Source: Allosediminivita sp964397775 (lineage in GTDB: Bacteria; Pseudomonadota; Alphaproteobacteria; Rhodobacterales; Rhodobacteraceae). Taken from it: a stretch of 11,454 nucleotides of DNA. The stretch covers positions 1 through 11,454 of the forward strand of contig CAYNKL010000140.1 in NCBI GenBank assembly GCA_964397775.1. The letters are read 5' to 3'. A program made the translations under genes and the position numbers. This document shows, piece after piece, positions 1-6,224 of this stretch. The stretch's first letter is position 1. Each line of letters opens with the position of its first letter. The notes beneath the pieces are model-generated. The model did not search any database. It was given only the letters and a program-made list of their open reading frames with translations, and was not told the origin of the DNA.

Positions 1-1
1 C

Positions 2-1282
2 TCACCCTCGCAGGGGACGGCCTTCAGCATCGCGCAGGCGGTGCAGTGGTGCACTTTCTCGGCGCGGACCGTCGCCGCGGATCTCCAGGCTATCATCGAC
101 GAGCGTGAAGCGCTCGTCGGTGCCTTCGCCTATCTCGACACCGCCCAGCTTGCCACGCAGGCGGCGGCCATCGACGCAGGCCCCAAGGGCCCGCTTGCCG
201 GGGTGCCGGTCGCCATCAAGGACGTGATCCAGACCCTCGGCATGCCCACGGCGCACAACACCGCGCGCTATCGCGGCGTCTACTCGGGCGGGGACGCCGC
301 CTGTGTCGATCGCCTCCGGCAGGCCGGCGCGGTCATCGTCGGCAAGACCGAAACCACCGAATTCGCCGCCACCCAGGCCGGGCCCCGCACCCAGAACCCG
401 CACAAGCTCGGCCATACGCCGGGCGGGTCCTCCTCGGGCTCGGCCGCAGCCGTGGCCGCGGGCATGGCGGCCATCGCGCTGGGCACGCAGACCGGCGGCT
501 CGACGATCCGTCCGGCCTCCTACTGCGGCATCTTCGGCTGGAAGCCCACCTGGAACAGCGTGTCGCGCGAAGGCGCCAAGATGTATTCGGCCACCTGCGA
601 CACCATCGGATTCTACGCGCGCGACGCGGGCGACTTCATGCGGCTCGCCGATCTCTACGAATTAGAGCCCTGCGAGGTGCCCAAGACCCTCACGGGTCTG
701 CGCATCGGCATGACCATGGCCCCCTGCGAGGACCGCGCCAGCCCCGAGACGGTCGAGGCCATGGAGATCGCCGCGGCGCTCCTGCGCGAGGCCGGCGCCA
801 CGGTCGAGGAGCTGCCGCTGCCCGAGGGCTTCCGCGACCTGCCCGAGGCGCACCGCCGGATCCTCTGGCGCGAGGGCCGGTCGGCCTTTCTCAACGAAGT
901 GCGCGGCACGCCGGGCATAGATCCCTTCTTCGCCGAGGTCGTCGATGGCGTGCCGCTTGATCCCGCCGATGTGCGCTGGGCCTACCGCACGGCCGACCGG
1001 GCGCGCGCCGCTTTCGACGAGACCATGGACGATTTCGACCTGGTGCTGACCCCCAGCGCCACTGGCCCCGCGCCGGAGGGGCTCGAAAACACGGGCGATC
1101 CGTCCTTCAACCTGGTCTGGACGCTGCTTCAGGTGCCCGTGGTCAGCGTGCCCCTGCACAAGGCCGGGCGTCTGCCGGTGGGCGTGTCGCTCGTGGCGCG
1201 CCGCTACGAGGATCGGCGGGCCATTGCCGCCGCGAAGCTGCTGCTGCCCGATCCCGTTGCGCCGGTTGTCCCGGAGTACTGA
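2..1282 (+). CDS. Amidase signature family hydrolase, N-terminus outside window
   Basis: This enzyme belongs to the amidase signature family, which hydrolyses amide bonds to a carboxylate and ammonia or an amine. The Ser-cisSer-Lys triad is visible: Lys in VAIKDV (codon 218-220), the cis-Ser in PGGSSSGSA (codon 428-430) and the nucleophile in TGGSTIRPAS (codon 500-502). The 24-residue spacing of the two serines matches the family. The reading frame is open to the window edge, and residues before the first GTG (position 41) already match the usual N-terminal helix (IAQAV...SARTV), so the real start probably lies a few codons upstream and GTG41 is unlikely. About 427 residues are visible, near full length. 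There is no signal peptide in the visible part, so it is probably cytoplasmic. The family has very mixed substrates, and the TGGST-IRPASYCG form resembles small-molecule amidases more than GatA; the substrate cannot be assigned. It converges on opgH. Confidence 0.9.
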   Translation, partial: SPSQGTAFSIAQAVQWCTFSARTVAADLQAIIDEREALVGAFAYLDTAQLATQAAAIDAGPKGPLAGVPVAIKDVIQTLGMPTAHNTARYRGVYSGGDAACVDRLRQAGAVIVGKTETTEFAATQAGPRTQNPHKLGHTPGGSSSGSAAAVAAGMAAIALGTQTGGSTIRPASYCGIFGWKPTWNSVSREGAKMYSATCDTIGFYARDAGDFMRLADLYELEPCEVPKTLTGLRIGMTMAPCEDRASPETVEAMEIAAALLREAGATVEELPLPEGFRDLPEAHRRILWREGRSAFLNEVRGTPGIDPFFAEVVDGVPLDPADVRWAYRTADRARAAFDETMDDFDLVLTPSATGPAPEGLENTGDPSFNLVWTLLQVPVVSVPLHKAGRLPVGVSLVARRYEDRRAIAAAKLLLPDPVAPVVPEY

Positions 1283-1315
1283 GCGCGGCGGCACCCGCCC
1301 GCACGTGCAAGGAGG

Positions 1316-1349
1316 AAGGCGTGGCCAAGATCCCCGGTCACGCCTTTTT
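1316..1349 (+). terminator. Intrinsic terminator after the amidase gene
   Basis: An 11-bp stem (arms 1316-1326 and 1336-1346, one G-U pair) encloses a 9-base loop, and the 3' arm runs into five T residues at 1345-1349. It begins 33 bases after the amidase stop. Read from the minus strand, the same hairpin has an A-C mismatch and is followed by CCTCC rather than T residues, so it should mainly end plus-strand transcription, though it may also slow the convergent opg transcript. Confidence 0.75.
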
Positions 1350-1387
1350 CATGCAGTCTGTGCGGTCAGAAGCGAAGGGCAGGGGCG

Positions 1388-3175
1388 TCAGGCCACCGCC
1401 GGCGCGTCGGCCAGATTCTCGGAGTCATTCCCGCTGTCACGGGGCGCCCACCGGGAATGGATCTCGCGGTAGCTCGCCACCACGGGCGGCGTCTGCTTTT
1501 CCTCCGGGACGCGGAAGAGCCCGTAGGTCAGCCGCCGCGACGACCATGCGATCAGCACCGGGCCGAGGATCATCGGCACCGTCACCGGCAGTAGCCAGGG
1601 GGCAAGGTCGGGCGACAGCCAGAAGGTCAGCCCCAGCGCCACGACGCCCGTGAGCATGACCCACCATGCGGCGCTGAAGGCGTCGGCCAGCGTCAGTTGT
1701 CCTTCGCCGCGCGCATTGGCGGGCCAGCCGCCGTCGCGACCGGCAAGCACCTGCAGGACGGCGCGGGTCTGATACATAAGCATGAGCGGCGCGATCAGCG
1801 AAGTCAAAAGCACCTCGGTCACCACCGATCCCAGCGCCCGCATCACGCCGCCAAAGCCGCGCACCCGGCCCGTCGCCGCGGACTCCACGAGGATCGCGAA
1901 CTTGGGCATGATCAGCAGTCCCACGATTCCCAGCGCCAGCGCGGTGATCTGCTTGGTGCGGTCGCTCGGGAAGACCGGGAACAGCTGATAGGGATCGGGG
2001 AAGTAGTCCGGGGCAGGGGCCATGACCGTCGCCGCGACCGAGGCGATCAGGAATCCCGCCCAGAGCAGCGACACGAGGTAGGAGAAGATCCCCTGCACAA
2101 AGACGAAGCGGCTCCAGCCGCGCAGGCCGGGCGCCGTCAGCAGGCGGATGTGCTGCAGGTTGCCCTGGCACCAGCGGCGGTCGCGCTTGGCATAGGACAG
2201 GATGTTCTCGGGGCCTTCCTCGTAGGAACCGTCGATGCTGCCGTCCACGCGCACGGCCCAGCCGGCACGCGCCAGCAGCGCGGCTTCCACGTAGTCATGG
2301 CTCAGGATGTGCCCGCCGAAGGGCGGCTTGCCCTGCAGCTCGGGCAGGGCGCAGCTTTCGGCAAAGGCCCTCACGCGCACGATGGCGTTGTGGCCCCAGA
2401 AGGGCCCCGTCTGCCCCTGCATCCGGGCAAGTCCGCGCGTGAAGACGGGACCGTGAAAGCCCGAGGCGAACTGCATCGCGCGCCCGAAGAAGGACCGCGC
2501 GCCGGTCACCTTGGGCAGCGTCTGCAGCAGCCCCAGCTGCGGATCGGCCTCCATCTCGGCGATCATGCGCCGGATCGTGCGGCCTTCCATGAGGCTGTCG
2601 GCATCGAGGATCACGGCGTAGGTGTAGGCTCCGCCCGACCGGCGGAAGAAATCCTCGACGTTGCCCGCCTTGCGGCCGGCGTTGTTCTCGCGGCAGCGAT
2701 AGAAGATGTGCCCGGCGCCCTCGGTCTCGACCAGCAGGCGCTTGAAGGCCTCGCGCTCGGCGCGGCGGCCGTCCTCGCTGCGGGTGTCAGACAGGATCGC
2801 GATGTCGCAGCTCAGCCCGTCGGCGCGCATGGAGGCATCCATGGCCGCGATCCGCGCGAAGGTATCCACCGGATCCTCGTTGCAGATCGGGACAAGCACC
2901 GCCGTCGCCGGCTGATCGCCCGTCAGTTCTGCGATCTTGTGCTTGCGCCCCGCGGGCGGCAGCCCGATCAGCGCCAGTGACGCTCCCCAGGCAAGCCAGG
3001 CCGTGGTCACGAAGATCAGCACGGACCGGGCATAGTCCCAGAAATCCGCACCGTCCTGACGCGCGGCCTCGAACAGCAGCGCCGTGGCAAAGATCGCCGC
3101 GGCGGCGGAACAGGCCAGCGCGAGGACGCGCAGCATGCGGGTTTTGGTATCGGCTTGCGGCAGCGGGGAGCGCAT
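1388..3175 (-). CDS. opgH: Glucan biosynthesis glucosyltransferase H (OpgH/MdoH)
   Basis: OpgH is the inner-membrane family 2 glycosyltransferase that polymerises glucose from UDP-glucose into the beta-1,2 backbone of osmoregulated periplasmic glucans and moves it across the membrane. The 595-residue protein has two N-terminal membrane segments (about 16-35 and 51-71), then a cytoplasmic catalytic domain. That domain carries VPICNED (95-101), SDT (129-131), the metal-binding DAD (191-193), the catalytic-base region LSHD (291-294) and RDRRWCQGN (331-339) at the position of the processive QxxRW motif. About five membrane segments follow between 355 and 545. It is much shorter than the 847-residue E. 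coli protein: the long cytoplasmic N-terminal extension is missing, and the C-terminal tail is short. The ATG lies 13 bases after the opgI stop, with a GAGG at moderate distance as ribosome binding site. It is the last gene of the opgG-opgI-opgH cluster; no opgC follows. Confidence 0.95.
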   Translation of the reverse strand: MRSPLPQADTKTRMLRVLALACSAAAAIFATALLFEAARQDGADFWDYARSVLIFVTTAWLAWGASLALIGLPPAGRKHKIAELTGDQPATAVLVPICNEDPVDTFARIAAMDASMRADGLSCDIAILSDTRSEDGRRAEREAFKRLLVETEGAGHIFYRCRENNAGRKAGNVEDFFRRSGGAYTYAVILDADSLMEGRTIRRMIAEMEADPQLGLLQTLPKVTGARSFFGRAMQFASGFHGPVFTRGLARMQGQTGPFWGHNAIVRVRAFAESCALPELQGKPPFGGHILSHDYVEAALLARAGWAVRVDGSIDGSYEEGPENILSYAKRDRRWCQGNLQHIRLLTAPGLRGWSRFVFVQGIFSYLVSLLWAGFLIASVAATVMAPAPDYFPDPYQLFPVFPSDRTKQITALALGIVGLLIMPKFAILVESAATGRVRGFGGVMRALGSVVTEVLLTSLIAPLMLMYQTRAVLQVLAGRDGGWPANARGEGQLTLADAFSAAWWVMLTGVVALGLTFWLSPDLAPWLLPVTVPMILGPVLIAWSSRRLTYGLFRVPEEKQTPPVVASYREIHSRWAPRDSGNDSENLADAPAVA

Positions 3176-3188
3176 GGGCTGACAGGCC

Positions 3189-3359
3189 TCAGGCGCGCTG
3201 CGGGAAGAAGAGGCGCAGCAGCGGGCTTACCCTTGTCTCCCGCGTATCCTCGAGCACCTGCCGGGGCATGTCCAGCGGCGCGTGCGGCGGCTCCCAGGTG
3301 AGGGGCTCGACCGCGGTTGCCTTGTCGGTCTCGAAATACGTGTTGCGATTCTCAATCAT
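3189..3359 (-). CDS. opgI: Small OpgI-like protein of the periplasmic glucan operon
   Basis: A 56-residue soluble protein encoded between opgG and opgH. In R. sphaeroides a gene named opgI sits in this position, and its inactivation abolishes glucan backbone synthesis; the symbol here rests mainly on position and small size. I chose the ATG at 3357-3359 because it overlaps the opgG stop as ATGA, the same coupling used elsewhere in this window. An in-frame ATG four codons upstream (3369-3371) would give 60 residues and cannot be excluded. The protein has no signal peptide or membrane segment. It contains a proline-rich stretch with APLDMPRQ (residues 27-34) and ends in a basic, hydrophobic tail (RVSPLLRLFFPQRA). 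The PL-MP-Q pattern resembles a segment near the cytoplasmic N-terminus of longer OpgH proteins, suggesting a detached OpgH domain that acts on the cytoplasmic face. This origin is inferred. Confidence 0.75.
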   Translation of the reverse strand: MIENRNTYFETDKATAVEPLTWEPPHAPLDMPRQVLEDTRETRVSPLLRLFFPQRA

Positions 3360-4972
3360 TCTCGTACCCATTGATAGACCCAGGTCTCACTCAGATCCCG
3401 TCCGTAGCCGGACAGGTTGGCCGACATCTCGACCACGGAACCGGCGGGCGCCTTGACCTCTACGACCAGGCGCCAGATGTCGGTTCCTTCGATGCGCGAC
3501 AGCACGGTTTCTTCGATCTCACCGTTCGTCGCGCTGACAGAGGGCGAAACCTGTTCCCCATCGGGAAGTTCCCGCAAAATTCCGCCCTCGAAATCAATGA
3601 CGAATTTCCGCCGATCCGGGGTGTTTTCGACCCCCGCAACGCCACCTTTTCCGGCGCGCGTGCGCAAAACATGGGCAAGATCTGAAGATCCGTCGCCCGG
3701 CGCGGTCATGCCCCAGTGCAGCCGGTAGGCGAATTCCATCTCGTCGCCGGCCGAGGTGCCGCCCTCGGGAATCCAGAAGGCGACGATGTTGTCGTTGCCC
3801 TCGAGCTTCGAGGGAATCTCCATCAGGCGCACGTTGCCCGCACCCCATTCACCCAGCGGCTCGACCATCAGGGTGGGGCGCAGCTCGTAATGCGCCTCGG
3901 CGTCGAGGTATTCCTCGAAGTCGCGGTTGCGCTGGACGAGCCCGAAGGACACCGGGCTCTCGACCCCGAAGTACGAACTCGCCAGCCGCGGCGGGTTGCT
4001 CAGCGGCCGGTAGAAGGTCTTGCCGGCGCGGGTATTGACCACCATCGCCTCGCTGTCGTGCACGGCGGGGCGGAAGTCGTCGAACTTGTGCGCGTTGATG
4101 TCGCCGTAGAGGAACATCGAGGTCAGCGGCGCGATGCCAAGCTGCTCCACGTCGTCGCGCAGGAAGAGCCGCGCGGTCACGTCGATCACCGTCACCTCGC
4201 CCGGCGTGATGACAAAGCTGTAGGCGCCGGTCACGGACTGGCTTTCCAGCGCGGCGTAGAGCACCACGGTATCCGACCCGGGCTGCGGCCGCTCCAGCCA
4301 GAATTCGCTGAACCGCGGGAATTCCTCGCCGTCGCCGCTGCCGGTGTTCACCGCCAGCCCGCGCGCGCTCAGCCCGTAGCTGTTGTCGCGGCCCAGCGCG
4401 CGGAAGTAGCTCGCCCCGAGAAAGGCCACCAGCTCGTCGTAGAGCGCGGCGCTGTTGAGCTGCGTGGTGAGCTTGAAGCCCGCGATGCCCGGAAGCTGGA
4501 AGTCCTCTGGCAGCTCCTCCGCGAGATCGCGGTAGTTGAAGTCCTCGCGCGTGAAATGGAAGGGCAGGGCGCGGCCGTCGACCACCTGGTGGATGCCCAC
4601 CGGCTCCTTGTAGAGCCACCCGGTGTGGAAGGCATGAAGCTGGAAGTGCACCCCGTCGAGCGTCGACCACCGCGCATGGTCGGGCGCGTAGCTGATCTTG
4701 CGGAAATCGTCGTAGTCCAGGCCGCTGAGGAATCCGCCGATGGTTTCGGGGGCCGCAGGCTCCTTGGTGGCGGCCTCGCGCATGCGCTCGGTCAGCCAGT
4801 CGAACGAAAACGGCGTGCCCTCCTGTTCTGCCGCGCCGCCGTTGGCCGCCTCCTGAGCCAGAACGGGCGCTGTCATGAGCGCGGGAACGGCAGCTGTGCC
4901 GGCAAGCGTCGCGAGAAAACGGCGGCGCGTCGGCGAGGTCGGTCGTGGGCTAATCGGCAAAAGAGACTCCAT
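3356..4972 (-). CDS. opgG: Periplasmic glucan biosynthesis protein G (OpgG/MdoG)
   Basis: OpgG is the periplasmic partner of OpgH, needed to produce osmoregulated periplasmic glucans. The OpgG/OpgD family is now linked to beta-1,2-glucanase activity (GH186), so a role in trimming or shaping the chain is likely. The 538-residue protein matches the family throughout: FLGASYFRALG (184-194), YGLSARGLAV (199-208), EEFPRFSEFWLERP (216-229), LTSMFLYGD and NDNIVAFWIPE (393-403), ending with the Ig-like C-terminal domain and SETWVYQW. The N-terminus has a twin-arginine export motif, TRRRFLA (15-21), a hydrophobic stretch and a probable cleavage after VLA (39). I chose the ATG at 4970-4972; an in-frame TTG two codons upstream (4976-4978) is the alternative. 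Neither has a clear Shine-Dalgarno sequence. It is the first gene of the cluster, and its stop overlaps opgI by four bases. Confidence 0.95.
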   Translation of the reverse strand: MESLLPISPRPTSPTRRRFLATLAGTAAVPALMTAPVLAQEAANGGAAEQEGTPFSFDWLTERMREAATKEPAAPETIGGFLSGLDYDDFRKISYAPDHARWSTLDGVHFQLHAFHTGWLYKEPVGIHQVVDGRALPFHFTREDFNYRDLAEELPEDFQLPGIAGFKLTTQLNSAALYDELVAFLGASYFRALGRDNSYGLSARGLAVNTGSGDGEEFPRFSEFWLERPQPGSDTVVLYAALESQSVTGAYSFVITPGEVTVIDVTARLFLRDDVEQLGIAPLTSMFLYGDINAHKFDDFRPAVHDSEAMVVNTRAGKTFYRPLSNPPRLASSYFGVESPVSFGLVQRNRDFEEYLDAEAHYELRPTLMVEPLGEWGAGNVRLMEIPSKLEGNDNIVAFWIPEGGTSAGDEMEFAYRLHWGMTAPGDGSSDLAHVLRTRAGKGGVAGVENTPDRRKFVIDFEGGILRELPDGEQVSPSVSATNGEIEETVLSRIEGTDIWRLVVEVKAPAGSVVEMSANLSGYGRDLSETWVYQWVRE

Positions 4973-5209
4973 AGGCAAGGTTCGCGCATCTGTTAGGGCA
5001 TCCGCGTGGGGCGGGCAGCGCCATATGCGTCACTCAAACATGTCGAAAACTTACCTGCATCCCTGTCGGTTCCGCCGCAACGCGGCACAATGGGCAATCG
5101 GCAGGCCCTTGCAGAGAGATAGGGCCCGAATGGGCGGAAATCCTCCACTGGTTGCGCCCTAAGCTCCTTTAAACGGCGGATCATCGCAAATCGGCGACCT
5201 GCCTGCACG

Positions 5210-5380
5210 CTATGCGTGTGGGGCTGCCCCGGACGATGAAGCCACCGATCCGGCCCGATGCTGCGTAGCGGCGTGTTTGTCCGGATCGCTGTGCTGCAAC
5301 AGCACATAGGCCGCGCTGATGCCCGGGCCGGTGGTGCCCGAAAGACCGCGCCGCGTCAGACGTGGCGGACCTGATGCCAA
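5210..5380 (-). pseudogene. Possible degraded gene fragment
   Basis: A 56-codon open stretch, closed by a TGA upstream and a TAG at 5210-5212, reads LSGTTGPGISAAYVLLQHSD in its middle. This segment looks more protein-like than its arginine-rich surroundings and recalls the A-A-W-L-x-x-Q-H-A-D pattern I remember from DUF6624 proteins. After it, coding character fades and no ordinary start codon with a ribosome binding site is present (only a TTG at 5380). It could equally be a chance frame; the assignment is weak. Confidence 0.15.
5290..5306. repeat. Perfect 7-bp inverted repeat with 3-base centre
   Basis: TGTGCTG (5290-5296) and CAGCACA (5300-5306) are exact reverse complements around CAA. 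It lies roughly 320 bp upstream of opgG and 140 bp downstream of the 5444-5896 gene. There is no T-tract on either side, so it is not a standard terminator; it could be a protein binding site or an RNA hairpin. Confidence 0.4.
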
Positions 5381-5443
5381 GCATTCCTGATCCGGACGGA
5401 CCTTCGCGACGCCTCACAAGGCGCAGGACATAGTCACGCTTGC

Positions 5444-5896
5444 CTATGCCGCGCCCGTTGCGCTCCGATCAATCCGGTAAAGGGCCAGAGGTTCGGTGTA
5501 TCGCCAGAGATGTTCTGCCCGTTTGAGCGCCTCGGCATGATCGCAAGTTCTCTCCCCTCGCAGCGCAATGACGGGGCTATCCGTCAAAGGGTGCAGGTCT
5601 ATGTGGCGATTGACCCATCTGCCGGGTTCCGTTCTTGGGAACTTCGAAAGGCGCTCCCTGGCGCGCAAACCTGCTGCGGTAACAGTGCGTTGCAGACGGA
5701 AGCAAAGGCTCAAGGGTGATCCCTTCCATCTGATTGTCGCGACCACGACGAATGCGCGAGCCGGGATATTCTCAATCAGAAAATCGACCGAGGCTTCTGA
5801 AAACGGTTCCGTGTCGCGCAGCGTAATGGCGAGCCACCGATCCTCGATCTCTGCCGGTAGGGAATGTTCTTCGATCACAGTCAGGCGGGGCCTCAT
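5444..5896 (-). CDS. Hypothetical protein of unknown function
   Basis: A 150-residue ORF with an ATG start at 5894-5896 that I cannot assign to a family. Its composition is protein-like: acidic and hydrophobic residues are mixed, with segments such as EIEDRWLAITLRDTEP and ENIPARAFVVVATIRW that suggest beta strands. It has no signal peptide or membrane segment. The layout of strands ending in VATIRWKG...LCFRL loosely recalls the end of PilZ-like domains, but the RxxxR and DxSxxG motifs are missing, so I do not call it PilZ. Codon use is visibly less GC-biased than in the opg and ytf genes, with many A- or T-ending codons, consistent with acquired or weakly selected DNA. No good Shine-Dalgarno sequence precedes the ATG. 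It stands alone between two operons on the same strand with more than 300 bp of gap on each side. It may be a real orphan gene or a decayed one. Confidence 0.5.
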   Translation of the reverse strand: MRPRLTVIEEHSLPAEIEDRWLAITLRDTEPFSEASVDFLIENIPARAFVVVATIRWKGSPLSLCFRLQRTVTAAGLRARERLSKFPRTEPGRWVNRHIDLHPLTDSPVIALRGERTCDHAEALKRAEHLWRYTEPLALYRIDRSATGAA

Positions 5897-6090
5897 CTTG
5901 ACGCGACGGGTGAATGCTACCGCAACTGAGGGGAGTTTCGAACTGCATGACGCGCGAAGGCCGATTTCACTTCACCGTAGCCCATCCTTCTCAGCGCCAT
6001 GGTAGGCGTCAAGGCCTTGCCTGCCATGTGGCATCGAGGTGTCGAGACGGCGGGGCTCCGCGAAGGCACGTGGTGCAAGGTTCCGGATGT

Positions 6091-6130
6091 GGCAGAGTGG
6101 CTCTCTGCCCGGGACTTTCCCAAGTCCCGG
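6091..6130. repeat. Two adjacent perfect hairpins
   Basis: The first hairpin pairs GGCAGAG (6091-6097) with CTCTGCC (6103-6109) around a 5-base loop. The second pairs CCGGGACTT (6109-6117) with AAGTCCCGG (6122-6130) around TCCC. They touch at base 6109. The plus strand continues TTAATTC, too short for a confident terminator; the minus strand has no T-tract. The second hairpin shares its GTCCCGG core with the repeats at 6174-6207. Confidence 0.6.
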
Positions 6131-6173
6131 TTAATTCGCCTCTGTAACCGATTGATTCTTATAAGCCGTAAGC

Positions 6174-6207
6174 GTGTCCCGGCCCGGGACACCTGAAATG
6201 TCCCGGG
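6174..6207. repeat. Overlapping GTCCCGG inverted repeats forming alternative hairpins
   Basis: GTGTCCCGG (6174-6182) and CCGGGACAC (6184-6192) form a perfect 9-bp palindrome around one base. CCCGGGACA (6183-6191) and TGTCCCGGG (6199-6207) form a second perfect 9-bp inverted repeat with a 7-base loop. The middle arm is shared, so in RNA only one can form at a time. The block begins 18 bases past the stop of the regulator gene, where a terminator or 3'-end protecting structure would be expected on the minus strand, but no T-tract follows. Confidence 0.65.
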
Positions 6208-6224
6208 GCGGGAGGTGCCGTGGA

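Larger units (their letters stand above)
4979..5443. other. 465-bp non-coding region upstream of opgG
   Basis: No convincing intact gene is visible here; the reading frames are arginine-rich shadows with no recognisable motif. The region should contain the opgG promoter, but no clear -35/-10 pair stands out on the minus strand. It holds a perfect 7-bp hairpin (5290-5306), a 6-bp stem (GGCCCT 5104-5109 with AGGGCC 5121-5126) and an 8-bp inverted repeat CGATCCGG (5246-5253) with CCGGATCG (5281-5288). GATCCGG recurs at 5389-5395. A possible gene remnant is listed separately. Confidence 0.6.
5897..6224. other. 328-bp non-coding region downstream of the sugar transporter operon
   Basis: No gene is supported here. 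On the minus strand it lies between the stop of the GntR-family regulator and the start of the 5444-5896 ORF, so it should contain the end of the transporter transcript and the promoter of that ORF. Half of it (6091-6207) is dominated by perfect inverted repeats listed separately. An AT-rich segment with the palindrome CTTATAAG (6159-6166) contains a TATAAG that could serve as a -10 on either strand, but no matching -35 is evident. Confidence 0.6.

Noticed and set aside
1697..2980. Long plus-strand ORF opposite opgH, and a similar one at 3716-4996 opposite opgG
   Set aside because: They are His/Gly/Arg-rich antisense shadows of well-recognised genes.
4993..5307. A 104-residue minus-strand ORF upstream of opgG
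   Set aside because: It is rich in Arg, Pro and Cys with no recognisable motif, overlaps the expected promoter region, and looks like a chance frame in GC-rich DNA.
6079..6153. A tRNA-like stretch (TGTGGCAGAGTGG followed by stems and GGTTAATTC)
   Set aside because: The start resembles a tRNA-Ser D-arm, but no acceptor stem pairs the ends, the central stem is 9 bp with a 4-base loop, and there is no proper T-loop.
6152..6165. Possible FNR-type site TTGATTCTTATAAG
   Set aside because: Only the first half matches TTGAT; the second half is ATAAG rather than ATCAA, and its position does not fit a clear promoter.
5999..6196. A 65-residue plus-strand ORF
   Set aside because: It runs through the perfect inverted repeats, has no ribosome binding site and no family features.
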